A stretch of DNA of 60,487 nt from a virus. The stretch is taken from positions 87,199 through 147,685 of IMG/VR virus record IMGVR_UViG_3300018481_000002. One strand, written 5' to 3'. Positions 12,832 through 21,044 of this stretch are shown here, in pieces. The notes under the pieces were generated by a model. It did not search any database. It was not told the origin of the DNA and saw nothing but the letters and a program-made list of their open reading frames with translations. Numbering within the stretch: the first letter of the stretch is position 1; each line of letters starts with the position of its first letter. A program made the position numbers and the translations under genes.

Positions 12832-14770
12832 CTACTACGACGACGATGACTTCGACCTCGACGGGGAGATCATCGATGTCGAGCCCGTTGACGAGTTCGA
12901 TGTGACCGAAGAGGGCTCCTTCACCGACGCCCACTACGGAGAGGTGTCCACAACCACCCGGCCCTCCATCCACTACATCAATGAATCTGGCATGCCCGAC
13001 GATGTGGTCTTCCGCCACCTCCGTAGCCGAGGATTCGAGAAGGCCGCGATCTCTCAGATCGAGAAGTGGTCCCAGTCGCTGAACTCCCCTCAGACCACAC
13101 AGACGCTGGACATGTTCAACCGGTCCCGCTGGCAGAACAACGACGTCCACGTACACGCCGTCATGAGCCGTGTCGCCTGGGCAGTCGAGAACGACGAGAC
13201 CCTCTCTACCCTCGCGGACGTGGTTGAGGGGCTCATGTGGCAGAAGTGCCGTTTCGAACTGATCGACTCTGACGAACAGGACATGTGGAACCAGTGGGCC
13301 GCTGACATCAACCTGGACAAGATGCTCCGGGAGATGGGCCGTGAAGAGTTCAAGCTGTCCCAGTTCTACGTCGGTCTCTGGTGGGGCACCCGCACGTACT
13401 CCGTCCAGGAAGAGCGCATCGATGACCGCATCGATGAATTCGAGCGGGAGCGCAAGAAGAAGGAGTACGAGGAGAAGGTCGAGGAACGCGAGGCGTTCAT
13501 CGCCGCCAACAAGGGCAATCCCGAGTTCGTCGCACCCCCCGAGCTGGCAGAACCGAACCTTGAGGGTCCTGGCCGTGGCAACCGCAAGCGGAAGAAGAAG
13601 TTCAAGGTCAAGGTCCCCACGGACTACACGATCTTCGACCCCACGAAGGTGCTCCCCGTTGGGACGCTCATGTTCGGACGGGAGCGGTTCGCGTACATCG
13701 CCACCCGTGGCGAAGATGAAGCGTTCGCGTCGGTCATGAACGGTGACACCGCAGACGACACCGTTCTACAGCTGATCGAGCGCAAGTACGAGCCGAACGA
13801 GATGGACAAGACGGCGTGTGCAGACCTCGGAGTCGACCACAACCGCCTGTGGCTGTTCCGCAAGGACGCCGTGTTCCGGCACTCCATGACCAGGGCCCAG
13901 TACGAGCGGTACTCCCCGGTCCGGTTGAAGACGATCCTGCCCCTCCTGGAGATGAAGCAGCACCTCAGGGCTTCCGACCGGGCTAGCCTGATCGGCAACA
14001 CGAACTTCATCGTGGTCATCACGAAGGGCTCCGACCGGCTCCCGGCGAAGCCCGCCGAGATCGCGAACCTCCAGGAACAAGCCAAGGTCATCGCCCGGCT
14101 GCCCGTCCTGATCGGTGACCACCGGTTGAAGGTGGAGATCGTGTCTCCGAGCACCGACAACACCCTGATCGATTCACGGCATCAGGTTTTGGACGCCCGT
14201 CTGGTTTTCGCGGCGCTCCGAACCTTCAGCCCGGTGACGCAGGGTGGCAACAGCTCCGGCGCAGGCGTGTCAGAGATGTCAAGGGTTGTGGCACAGGGCC
14301 TTGAGTCCAGACGCCACATGATCATGAGGTCCATCGAGAAGAACATCTTCAGGCAGGTCCTGGACCGCAACGAGGATGTTATCGACGAGTTCCCCAACTT
14401 GGCGTTCACGCCGAAGCGGATCACCTTGGAGTTCAACAACGACATCATGAACGGCATCCTCAAGCTGCGTGACCGTGGAGACATCTCCCGGGAGACAACG
14501 CTGGAGGAGCTTGACTTCGACCAGGACACCGAGGTGTTGCGTCGTGGTCGGGAGCGGGTGCTGTACGACCGGGTGTTCGAATCGACCACTCCGCACAGCT
14601 CCCCGACCTCCAACCCCTACGGCGCTCCTGGTCAGCTACCACCTGGCGGCAATCAGAACGTCCAAGGGAATGTGGGTCCCGCTGGTCAGCCACGCACCGA
14701 AGGTGGCCGTCCTCCAGGAGCCCAGGACAAGAAGCCGCGTGCAACCCCGACCCCAACGAGCCGAAAGTAA
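12824..14770 (+). CDS. Portal protein
   Basis: 648 residues. An acidic N-terminus (YYDDDDFDLDGEIIDVEPVD) precedes the portal body: RSRWQNNDVHVHAVMSRVAW, WGTRTYSV, a basic loop with GRGNRKRKKKFKVKV, then DRASLIGNTNFIVVITKG, and a C-terminal helical domain with a Pro/Gly-rich tail. It forms the dodecameric ring at one capsid vertex for packaging and tail joining. Size, order after TerL and these motifs support the call. The low-complexity tail may contact scaffold or remain disordered. Confidence 0.9.
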   Translation: MTDYYDDDDFDLDGEIIDVEPVDEFDVTEEGSFTDAHYGEVSTTTRPSIHYINESGMPDDVVFRHLRSRGFEKAAISQIEKWSQSLNSPQTTQTLDMFNRSRWQNNDVHVHAVMSRVAWAVENDETLSTLADVVEGLMWQKCRFELIDSDEQDMWNQWAADINLDKMLREMGREEFKLSQFYVGLWWGTRTYSVQEERIDDRIDEFERERKKKEYEEKVEEREAFIAANKGNPEFVAPPELAEPNLEGPGRGNRKRKKKFKVKVPTDYTIFDPTKVLPVGTLMFGRERFAYIATRGEDEAFASVMNGDTADDTVLQLIERKYEPNEMDKTACADLGVDHNRLWLFRKDAVFRHSMTRAQYERYSPVRLKTILPLLEMKQHLRASDRASLIGNTNFIVVITKGSDRLPAKPAEIANLQEQAKVIARLPVLIGDHRLKVEIVSPSTDNTLIDSRHQVLDARLVFAALRTFSPVTQGGNSSGAGVSEMSRVVAQGLESRRHMIMRSIEKNIFRQVLDRNEDVIDEFPNLAFTPKRITLEFNNDIMNGILKLRDRGDISRETTLEELDFDQDTEVLRRGRERVLYDRVFESTTPHSSPTSNPYGAPGQLPPGGNQNVQGNVGPAGQPRTEGGRPPGAQDKKPRATPTPTSRK

Positions 14771-14773
14771 GAC

Positions 14774-15034
14774 ATGAACCTCGCCGTAACTACCTCTCAA
14801 GCTGTTCTTGACACGTCGATGTTCCCCGACAAGGAGGACAGGTCGCAGACGCTGATCCTCCAGAACATCGGGGCAGGAATCGTCTACGTCGACTTCATCA
14901 CTGGCGTCACTACTGCGCGAGGGATCAAGTTGGCCGTGGACGCTGTTCTGTCCATCCCTGAGTGGACGACGGCCATGACGGTCTACGTCATCGGCAGCGC
15001 CTCCGCTGACCTCAGGTACACGTTGGCAGGCTGA
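14774..15034 (+). CDS. Small head-region protein
   Basis: 86 residues, three bases after the portal stop. It is beta-rich (SQTLILQNIGAGIVYVDFI, MTVYVIGSASADLRYTLAG), resembling a small jelly-roll or decoration-type protein. No exact family is recognised. Location between portal and protease suggests a virion component. Confidence 0.6.
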   Translation: MNLAVTTSQAVLDTSMFPDKEDRSQTLILQNIGAGIVYVDFITGVTTARGIKLAVDAVLSIPEWTTAMTVYVIGSASADLRYTLAG

Positions 15035-15036
15035 CC

Positions 15037-15780
15037 ATGCCGTACAAGGTGAAGGTGAAGGGCGACCAGTACTGCGTCGTGGTCTCCTCCGGCCCGAAGA
15101 AGGGTAAGGAGGTTGCCTGTCACGCCTCACGTGAGAAGGCCGTCGCCCAGGTCAGAGCCTTGTACGCCAACGACGCAGCTGAGTGGGCCCAGCTGCGTGA
15201 TGTCGCTCGGAAGTTCAGCGGAGAGCAGCGCAAGAAGGCGGCGGCTAAGGGTCAGGCCCAGAAGGATGGTTCGTACCCGATCAAGAACGCCCAAGATCTG
15301 AAGAACGCCATCCAGGCGTACGGCAGGTCCAAGAACAAGGCGGCCACCAAGGCGCACATCATCCGCCGAGCCAGGGCGCTCGGTCTGACGAAACTACTTC
15401 CGGAGGACTGGGTGAAGGACAAGGCTGAGTGGCTGCTTGAGTGCCCGGATTGCGCCAGGAGTTTCCTGGATGAGGCGTCTCTCCACGATCACTCCGAGGC
15501 AGTGCACACGTTCGAAGACATCCGGCGACTCGTCAACGAGGCTGTCCGTGAGAAGTACGGCAAGGCTGGGTCTTTCCAGGCCAGCCCTCCCATCCCCTCA
15601 ACCTGGGTGTGGGTAGACGACCTCGCTGAGGACTGGGTTGTGTACATGGTCGAGGAGGGTGTCGACTCGACGCTCTACAAGGCCTCGTACGCGATCACTG
15701 ACAACAAGGTCACCTTGGGGGAGCCCGCAGAGGTTCGTCGGCGCACCGTCTACGACTCTGTGAACTCCAGTGGCGGATGA
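15037..15780 (+). CDS. Head-region protein with DUF6582-like and C2H2 parts
   Basis: 247 residues. The N-terminus (YKVKVKGDQYCVVV ... EVACHASREKAVAQVRALYA) is a small module often fused to actinophage head proteins. Then come SYPIKNAQDLKNAIQAYG and HIIRRARALGLTKLLPEDW, which fit the DUF6582-type segment. A C2H2 finger follows (CPDCARSFLDEASLHDH then EAVH), and a beta-rich end. The role is unknown; association with prohead assembly is likely from context. The zinc finger inside a head gene is unusual. Confidence 0.65.
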   Translation: MPYKVKVKGDQYCVVVSSGPKKGKEVACHASREKAVAQVRALYANDAAEWAQLRDVARKFSGEQRKKAAAKGQAQKDGSYPIKNAQDLKNAIQAYGRSKNKAATKAHIIRRARALGLTKLLPEDWVKDKAEWLLECPDCARSFLDEASLHDHSEAVHTFEDIRRLVNEAVREKYGKAGSFQASPPIPSTWVWVDDLAEDWVVYMVEEGVDSTLYKASYAITDNKVTLGEPAEVRRRTVYDSVNSSGG

Positions 15781-16048
15781 AGAACGTGAACTGGACCCTT
15801 TCGAAGAGTTTGAAGAAGCCGTCGAACGTTTGTTTCGTAGGCTCGGCGAAGAAGGCCTCCTCTTCGACTGGGTTCTGGTGTCTCACCGACTCACGCCTGA
15901 ATCAGACGGGAGCGACACCCACATGACCGGGTACGTCGCCTCCCTCAGGCAACCGAACTACCGAACCCAGGGCCTACTGAAGTACGCCTTGACCATTGTC
16001 GATGAAGAAGTCAGAAGGGAGGTCCCCGATGGAGACGATGATCTTTGA
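15770..16048 (+). CDS. Small acidic protein
   Basis: 92 residues from GTG 15770, overlapping the previous gene by 11 bases. Acidic N- and C-termini (ERELDPFEEFEEAVERLF and EEVRREVPDGDDDL) flank a beta-like core (LLFDWVLVSHRLTP, MTGYVASLRQ). Not recognised. It overlaps the protease gene by 20 bases. Confidence 0.6.
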   Translation: MADEERELDPFEEFEEAVERLFRRLGEEGLLFDWVLVSHRLTPESDGSDTHMTGYVASLRQPNYRTQGLLKYALTIVDEEVRREVPDGDDDL

Positions 16049-16829
16049 CAAGGGCCACTCCACGTACCTGGTGAACACTGCCCACCTGGTCAGGAAGGGC
16101 GACGAACTGGCCGACCTGGCAGCTGACACGACCGCGTCCTGGCAGATCGAGAAGTCGAACCCGTTCATCCAGTGGATCGCTGGGGACTTCGTGGAGTCGG
16201 ACAAGCCGAACTCGAACACTCAGTACTGGACATCCGGTGACCTGGCGATGTCTGAGTACACGATCCAGTACGCGCCACTGAACATGGTCCACAAGTTTCG
16301 GACACCCATCGGTTTCTTCGCGGCCACCAAGACGGTGAAGCTGGAGAAGGACGAGGCCGCCGAAGCTGTGCCGATGAAGATCCAGGCGCTCTCCGGCTTG
16401 TGGACCCACATCTTCCCGTTCGAGTCCGCCCAGGTGGAGGCCGCCGACGATGCTGGGCTGCTGTTCTACTCGATGGAGTGCCGTGGCACCCACCTGAAGT
16501 GCGGCTCTGACGAGGCCCTGGGCCTTGAGGGCTGCGGAGGAGAGTTCGACTACATGAATGTCGACTCCCACTGTGAGCACCTCCAGGAGCGTTCCTCGGT
16601 GCGGCACATCGTGAACCCCACCTTCCGTGGTGGGGCTTTGATCGTTCCCCCGGTGAAGCCGGGGTGGAAGAACTCGTCCGCCAGCATCCTCACTGACTCG
16701 GTGATGCTTGAGGCTGCGGCGTTCGCGGAAGAGAATGAAGCCCAGTTCAACAGTCTGGGTACAGAGATCAGTGCCACCGCTTGGGAGCACCTGATGGCTC
16801 AGGTCGTGGCGTCTGGAAAGGGAAACTGA
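16029..16829 (+). CDS. Prohead protease candidate (HK97/S78-like)
   Basis: 266 residues from ATG 16029 after GGGAGGT. The segment YAPLNMVHKFRTPIGFF matches the histidine motif of HK97-type proteases (an Asn/His pair followed by PIG), and LLFYSMECRG could supply the catalytic serine. Cysteines in the middle (CRGTHLKCG, EGCGGEF, SHCEH) may bind metal, which is atypical. It lies between portal and scaffold, exactly where the protease is expected. If correct, it cleaves scaffold and capsid N-termini. The catalytic assignment is inference. Confidence 0.6.
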   Translation: METMIFDKGHSTYLVNTAHLVRKGDELADLAADTTASWQIEKSNPFIQWIAGDFVESDKPNSNTQYWTSGDLAMSEYTIQYAPLNMVHKFRTPIGFFAATKTVKLEKDEAAEAVPMKIQALSGLWTHIFPFESAQVEAADDAGLLFYSMECRGTHLKCGSDEALGLEGCGGEFDYMNVDSHCEHLQERSSVRHIVNPTFRGGALIVPPVKPGWKNSSASILTDSVMLEAAAFAEENEAQFNSLGTEISATAWEHLMAQVVASGKGN

Positions 16830-16987
16830 TGAGTGAGACAACCGGCAATGTGGATCTGGCCAACGAACCCGTTGATGTGGACTCTTCTGAGTTCATGGAC
16901 ACGGGTGTTCTTCACGAGAAGCGAGCAGTGGTCAAGGGAGTGCACGTCGTCAAGATCGAGACGGAAGATGGACGAGCAAACTCCTGA
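16829..16987 (+). CDS. 52-residue protein
   Basis: ATG 16829 overlaps the protease stop (TGATG). The sequence is acidic then mixed (NEPVDVDSSEFMDTGVLHEK). No motif is recognised. It belongs to the head operon by overlap. Confidence 0.55.
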   Translation: MSETTGNVDLANEPVDVDSSEFMDTGVLHEKRAVVKGVHVVKIETEDGRANS

Positions 16988-17126
16988 GGCTGTTGAGTCG
17001 ACCGCTGAACTTTGGTGGCACCTTTTTGACCACCACAGTCTTGACGCACGTCAGATTCATGGGAACCCTCAAACCATGCACGCGTCCCTACATAACCTCC
17101 CTGGTGCGAGCGACCACTCCCACTGA
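16968..17126 (+). CDS. 52-residue histidine-rich protein
   Basis: ATG 16968 is inside the end of the previous gene after GACGGAAG. Many histidines (WWHLFDHHSLDARQIHG, HASLHNLPGASDHSH) suggest metal binding. It resembles small His-rich ORFs seen next to actinophage scaffold genes, but I cannot name a family. Confidence 0.55.
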   Translation: MDEQTPEAVESTAELWWHLFDHHSLDARQIHGNPQTMHASLHNLPGASDHSH

Positions 17127-17277
17127 CACCCAGATCGGGTGACTGGGACCCCTGAACGGCTCCAGCCCCCCTTTGGTAGTCGTTGCCCATCACCCGGTCT
17201 GGGCCCTTCCTTGACCTCCGGAACTCTCGACGCCCGTCGAAATTTAATCCCACTAGAGGCACGTCGATGCCCTTCAC
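17127..17277 (+). promoter_or_regulatory. Hairpin and possible promoter before scaffold
   Basis: CCCAGATCGGGTGA near 17132 pairs with TCACCCGGTCTGGG near 17189 (one mismatch), enclosing about 40 bases. Further on, ACGCCCGTCGAAA (a dispersed motif copy) runs into TTTAAT, a possible -10 element. The 151-base gap interrupts an otherwise overlapping operon, so capsid-level expression may be reset here. Confidence 0.45.
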
Positions 17278-18051
17278 GTGGAGACGGCGCAGGCGGTGAA
17301 GCTGCACGACGACCTTTTGGCGGGCATGCCAGACGGCGCACGGCATGACACCGACATCTGTCCCTTCTGTGTGGATAACGCACAGACCACGACGTCCCGG
17401 ATCCCTCCCGGCGATGCCGGTCCGGACGTGTCCGAGAACAAGTCAACGAGCACGGAGGGAGGGACGAACCCGACCATGAGCGACATTTCTCAGGAGGCGC
17501 ACGAAGCGCTTCTGCAGAAGGCTGTGGCGGACGCGGTCAAGGCGACCGAGTCTGCTCTTGCTTCGAAGACCGACGAGTTGGCTGCTGCCAAGTCGAAGGT
17601 TGAGGAGCTGGAGACCGAGAAGTCGACGCTTAACGCTGAGACTGACCGGCTCAACAAGGAGCTCGACACCGCCCAGGTCAAGCTGACGTCTGCCACGGAG
17701 GAGGTCGAGACCTTGAAGAAGGAGAAGACCGAGACCGAGGAGAAGGCCAAGCTTGCCGAGGTTGCTTCCAAGCGGAGCGACCAGGTGAAGAACCTGAAGC
17801 TGTTCCCCGACGAGTACGTCACCGAGAAGGCCTCCAAGTGGGCCGGTCTTACCGACGAGGCGTGGGGCGAGCAGCTGGAGGAGTGGAAGGCAATCAGGCC
17901 TGCTGCTCCCGAGGGCGACGAGACGAAGACGGACGCCGCTTCGGCCATGTCTGGCACCTCCGAGAACCTCACCAAGGAGGAGAAGCAGGATGCTGCTTCC
18001 CAGACCAAGGTCGGTTCGGCGCGGCGCGCTGCACTGAGCCTGGCGAACTGA
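17278..18051 (+). CDS. Scaffolding protein
   Basis: 257 residues from GTG 17278. The N-terminal piece (AVKLHDDLLAGMPDGARHDT then CPFC) is a short zinc-like module common in actinophage scaffold-type proteins. The middle is a long coiled coil (AAAKSKVEELETEKSTLNAE and repeats), and the end is charged with AALSLAN. A start at ATG 17476 would give a shorter scaffold without the CPFC module. It directs capsid assembly and is removed by the protease. Position directly before decoration and capsid genes supports it. Confidence 0.8.
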   Translation: METAQAVKLHDDLLAGMPDGARHDTDICPFCVDNAQTTTSRIPPGDAGPDVSENKSTSTEGGTNPTMSDISQEAHEALLQKAVADAVKATESALASKTDELAAAKSKVEELETEKSTLNAETDRLNKELDTAQVKLTSATEEVETLKKEKTETEEKAKLAEVASKRSDQVKNLKLFPDEYVTEKASKWAGLTDEAWGEQLEEWKAIRPAAPEGDETKTDAASAMSGTSENLTKEEKQDAASQTKVGSARRAALSLAN

Positions 18052-18066
18052 GAGGAGGTGTAGCAA

Positions 18067-18606
18067 ATGTCCTATGGACGTAACTTCGGTATGCGGAGCT
18101 TCGAGAACGTCGTTCGCGATGCTCGTTCCCGAGTTCCGGCCACCGGCACCCCGTTCATCATCGGGGCTCCGGTCATGCTTGACGCCGCCAACCCAGGTCG
18201 CCTGAAGGCGGCCACGGAGGCCGCAGCCCCTAACCAGGGCTGTGGAATCGTGGTGTTCGAGCACATCCAGAACAAGTCGGACGCTCTGGTGACGAACCAC
18301 GACGACCCCTATGACAAGGTGCCTCTGGGTGTTTACGCCCAGATGATGCACGGCAAGGGGGCCAAGGTGTGGTTCAAGAACACCGCTTCGGTGACGCTGT
18401 ATGACGGTCGAGTTCGGGCCGCTTTCAGCTTCATCGTGGACACCATCGCTACCACCATGATCGGTAAGGGCCTGGTCCCTGATGGTGCTGGCAAGTGGCG
18501 TCTGACGGATGACAGTGCAACCGCTGACGTTGGAGGTGTTCGATGGCTGACTGTCGAACAGGCCAACCCGACTACGGGCCTCGTTGAAGCCCGCTTTGAG
18601 TTCTGA
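18067..18606 (+). CDS. Capsid decoration protein candidate
   Basis: 179 residues after GAGGAGGT, one of the strongest ribosome sites here, which suggests high copy number. It is beta-rich (GTPFIIGAPVMLDAANPGRL, GCGIVVFEHI, VWFKNTASVTLYDGRV) as expected for head decoration or stabilisation proteins. It sits between scaffold and major capsid, the classical decoration position. The exact fold is not recognised. Confidence 0.7.
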   Translation: MSYGRNFGMRSFENVVRDARSRVPATGTPFIIGAPVMLDAANPGRLKAATEAAAPNQGCGIVVFEHIQNKSDALVTNHDDPYDKVPLGVYAQMMHGKGAKVWFKNTASVTLYDGRVRAAFSFIVDTIATTMIGKGLVPDGAGKWRLTDDSATADVGGVRWLTVEQANPTTGLVEARFEF

Positions 18607-18617
18607 GAGGAGGAGTC

Positions 18618-19544
18618 ATGAGTACTGATGTGAAGAAGATGGTTGACTCCTTCGGACGGACCAAGGAGGAGAACAAGGACCGCCTCGCGATCATGGAGGC
18701 GGCCAACGAGGAGGCTCGGGAGCACTGGGATGACCCCCAGTACCGCGCCGAGTTCGCTGCGGACCTGACGGAGTCGATCCTTGAGGGGTTCGACTACGAG
18801 ACGCTTGTCGATCAGTGGATCGAGACTGAGCGCACCGACTTCAACGGACGAATCTTCATCCGTGAGGCTGGCGGTCTCAAGGCGTTCTTCATGGCCCGTG
18901 GTGGCTACATCGAGGCGTCCGAGCTGACTGCTGAGCTGTCCGAGGTTCCTCGCGACATGCTCGGTGTTCACGTGTGGGAGTTCGAGGACAAGTTCCTCAC
19001 GAACTTCGCCGAGTCTGCTCAGACTCTTCGTGATCTCTCGATTCGCCGGATGGACGCGGAAGTTAACCGCCGCATCCACACGGTCTTGAAGGAGGCCCTC
19101 GCGGCTTCCTACACGACCACGGCTGCTGGTATCTCGCAGGCTGCGGTTGACGCCGCCATCGCGCGCGTCCAGGACGAGTCGGAGTCTGGCGAGGTGGTCA
19201 TCGTTGGCCGCCCGACCGTTGTGAACAAGCTGGCTGGCTTCACTGGTTTCGGCAACGAGACTCTTGAGGAGATCCGGCGCAAGGGCATGTTCGGCGTCTA
19301 CCACGGCGCTTCGATCATCACCCTGAAGAACTTCAAGGACGAGGATGGAGTCGCTTACATCCCGAACAACGAGCTGTGGATCATGGCTCGCGACACGGGC
19401 AAGTTCGCGTTCTTCGGCGGCCTGAAGAGCAAGGAATTCATGGAGCTTGACAACTGGTACTGGCACTACCTCGCGCGGCGGGACACCGGCATCATGGTGC
19501 ACCACCCCGAGCGTGCCCACCTGCTGATCGACTCCAGCATCTGA
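18618..19544 (+). CDS. Major capsid protein
   Basis: 308 residues after GAGAGGAGG. Helical N-arm (KKMVDSFGRTKEENKDRL), then an HK97-type body (FNGRIFIREAGGLKAFFMAR, EVPRDMLGVHVWEFEDKFL, MDAEVNRRIHTVLKEAL, GEVVIVGRPTVVNKLAGF, AYIPNNELWIMARDTGKFAF). It forms the icosahedral shell. Size and place after scaffold and decoration genes, before a strong terminator, fit well. Confidence 0.88.
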   Translation: MSTDVKKMVDSFGRTKEENKDRLAIMEAANEEAREHWDDPQYRAEFAADLTESILEGFDYETLVDQWIETERTDFNGRIFIREAGGLKAFFMARGGYIEASELTAELSEVPRDMLGVHVWEFEDKFLTNFAESAQTLRDLSIRRMDAEVNRRIHTVLKEALAASYTTTAAGISQAAVDAAIARVQDESESGEVVIVGRPTVVNKLAGFTGFGNETLEEIRRKGMFGVYHGASIITLKNFKDEDGVAYIPNNELWIMARDTGKFAFFGGLKSKEFMELDNWYWHYLARRDTGIMVHHPERAHLLIDSSI

Positions 19545-19565
19545 GGCTAATCCCCTCGGCATGAG

Positions 19566-19599
19566 AAAGGCCCCCGGTCCTCACGGATCGGGGGCCTTT
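19566..19599 (+). terminator. Terminator after the capsid gene
   Basis: AAAGGCCCCCG-G-TCC pairs with GGA-T-CGGGGGCCTTT and runs into TTTTCC. It ends the head operon. Confidence 0.9.
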
Positions 19600-19614
19600 T
19601 CCTTGCGCTACCGT

Positions 19615-19735
19615 TCGCACGCCTCTTGGGCTACCGAACGCACACCTTGCCCTACCTAGCCAGGCCGAACCCGGCCCTGCCTAGCACTGCCTTGCCCAAC
19701 CTAGCCATTGCCTAGCCTGGACTTGCCGAGACCGA
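19615..19735 (+). repeat. Degenerate GCCNN pentamer array, left arm
   Basis: Written in fives from about 19645, the sequence runs GCCCT ACCTA GCCAG GCCGA and on, with GCC (or a one-base variant) recurring every five bases over roughly 90 bases. CTAG tetramers are common. It is the reverse complement in character of the array at 19790 and faces it across a promoter. No reading frame fits. Confidence 0.8.
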
Positions 19736-19750
19736 CAGAGTATCGAACAC

Positions 19751-19780
19751 TTGAACGAAGGCCAAGTGTCGGGGTACTGT
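19751..19780 (+). promoter_or_regulatory. Promoter candidate between the repeat arms
   Basis: TTGAAC, 18 bases, TACTGT. The -35 lies in TCGAACACTTGAACGA, repeated nearly exactly at 20321. CACTTG and CAAGTG form a dyad over the spacer. It could transcribe the right repeat arm and the initiator tRNA. Confidence 0.6.
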
Positions 19781-19789
19781 TCCTTCGCT

Positions 19790-19902
19790 TGGCGTAGCTA
19801 GGCGGGGCTTGGCAGGGCCTGGCACCGCATGGCTTGGCAGAACAAGGCTCGGCCTGGAGGGGCTCGGCTAGGCCCGGCAGGGTGGGGCAAGGCTAGGCAG
19901 GG
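19790..19902 (+). repeat. Degenerate GGCNN pentamer array, right arm
   Basis: In fives the sequence reads GGCTT GGCAG GGCCT GGCAC CGCAT and continues with the same phase for about 20 units up to the TATAACT before the tRNA. G-G-C is the fixed part, the two following bases vary. With the left arm it could form a very long imperfect hairpin in DNA or RNA. Confidence 0.85.
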
Positions 19903-19919
19903 TATAACTAGATCAGCGA

Positions 19920-19996
<77 letters not shown>

Positions 19997-20001
19997 AGAC
20001 G

Positions 20002-20053
20002 AGGCGAGGCCGGGCAGGGCCTGGCACCGTGGGGCACGGCAAGGCAGGGGTTC
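20002..20053 (+). repeat. GGC pentamer array, third block
   Basis: Directly after the tRNA the sequence reads GAGGC GAGGC CGGGC AGGGC CTGGC ACCGT GGGGC ACGGC AAGGC: GGC every five bases in the same orientation as the right arm. Confidence 0.8.
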
Positions 20054-20107
20054 CCCACCCGCCCTAACAGACGACGCTCCTATCTCGACTACCTAGTAGG
20101 AGGCGAC

Positions 20108-20314
20108 ATGAGGGGACTCTTCCCTGAGAAGGACCTGCCCAGAGCGTTGGGTGTGAAGGTCTTCGGTGAGCCCAAGGCGCAGGCTCAGATCAACAGCCCG
20201 GACAAGGCGGGTCCGACCATCGCCAGGGACAAGACGTGCTGGTGTGGCCGTCCGTATCCGCATGACTGGCTGGGCCAGGAGGACGGTGCCGCGCATCCGA
20301 GGTACCCGGACTGA
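20108..20314 (+). CDS. Small protein with CWC motif
   Basis: 68 residues after TAGGAGG. A Lys/Pro-rich first part (FPEKDLPRALGVKVFGEPK) leads to KTCWCGRPYPHDW, a possible metal-binding turn, then an acidic-polar end. I do not recognise it. It lies between two repeat blocks and is transcribed with the island. Confidence 0.6.
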   Translation: MRGLFPEKDLPRALGVKVFGEPKAQAQINSPDKAGPTIARDKTCWCGRPYPHDWLGQEDGAAHPRYPD

Positions 20315-20328
20315 TTTCCCTCGAACAC

Positions 20329-20358
20329 TTGCACGAGGTGGTTTGTAGCGTCTACAGT
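20329..20358 (+). promoter_or_regulatory. Promoter candidate before the RAMP-like gene
   Basis: TTGCAC, 18 bases, TACAGT, preceded by TCGAACAC. Same architecture and same upstream sequence as the promoter at 19751, which makes both more credible. Confidence 0.6.
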
Positions 20359-20368
20359 GCACACACCA

Positions 20369-20432
20369 TGGCATGGCAGAGGCTCGGCTAAGCGCGGCAC
20401 TGCACGGCCAGGCAGAGGCACGGCAAGGCAAC
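20369..20432 (+). repeat. GGC pentamer array, fourth block
   Basis: ATGGC ATGGC, one six-base slip, then TCGGC TAAGC GCGGC ACTGC ACGGC CAGGC, another slip, ACGGC AAGGC. It is the leader between the promoter at 20329 and the TTG-started gene, so it is probably transcribed. Confidence 0.75.
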
Positions 20433-20462
20433 AACCACACATGAAGCCATTGGAGGCTCAAC

Positions 20463-21044
20463 TTGAAGGTAACCATCGAGATTGACGGCACCCAGCCGCT
20501 TCTCATGCACGCAGACACCCTCGCGGACCCGCTGGACCCGCTGACCAAGGAGTTCAAGCGACTCTCCGGGAAGCGGTCCAAGACCGACGAGGACCACGAG
20601 GCCATGGCGGAGAAGGAGTTCCTCGCCAGCCTCTACCTCGATGACGGCGGCGAGATCTGCATCCCCGCAGCCAACATCAAGAAGTGCCTCATCGAGGGAG
20701 GCCGCATCACCAAGTCCGGGGCCAAGATCGAACGTGGCCTCACGCTCCTGGGCATCGACTTCGTCCTGAAGCACACCGGTCCGGCACTCCCGGCTGACCT
20801 GTACCAGGACCCGAAGTTCGTGGACAGGCGTTCCGTGAAGGTCGGCACCGCCCGCACCATGCGTGTCCGTCCCCGCTTCAACGACTGGTCCCTGCGAGTG
20901 GAGTGCGACATCGACCCCGCCGTGTGTTCCATCGATGACCTGAAGGACATCGCGACCAACGCCGGTTCCCTGGTGGGTCTCGGTGACCACCGCAAGATCG
21001 GCGGATACGGACGTTTCGTGGCGAAGGTGAGGAAGAACCCGTGA
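20463..21044 (+). CDS. Conserved phage protein with RAMP-like motifs
   Basis: 193 residues from TTG 20463, seven bases after GGAGG; the ATG at 20441 is out of frame. Visible parts: an N-terminal strand with PLLMHADTLADP, a charged helix region, ICIPAANIKKCLIEGG, RRSVKVGTARTMRVRPRF, and a C-terminal GLGDHRKIGGYGRFVA. The IPA..IK segment and the final Gly-rich loop resemble RAMP/Cas7-type RRM proteins. Homologues exist in other phages as unknowns, as I recall. Overlaps the next gene by GTGA. RNA binding is speculation. Confidence 0.6.
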   Translation: MKVTIEIDGTQPLLMHADTLADPLDPLTKEFKRLSGKRSKTDEDHEAMAEKEFLASLYLDDGGEICIPAANIKKCLIEGGRITKSGAKIERGLTLLGIDFVLKHTGPALPADLYQDPKFVDRRSVKVGTARTMRVRPRFNDWSLRVECDIDPAVCSIDDLKDIATNAGSLVGLGDHRKIGGYGRFVAKVRKNP

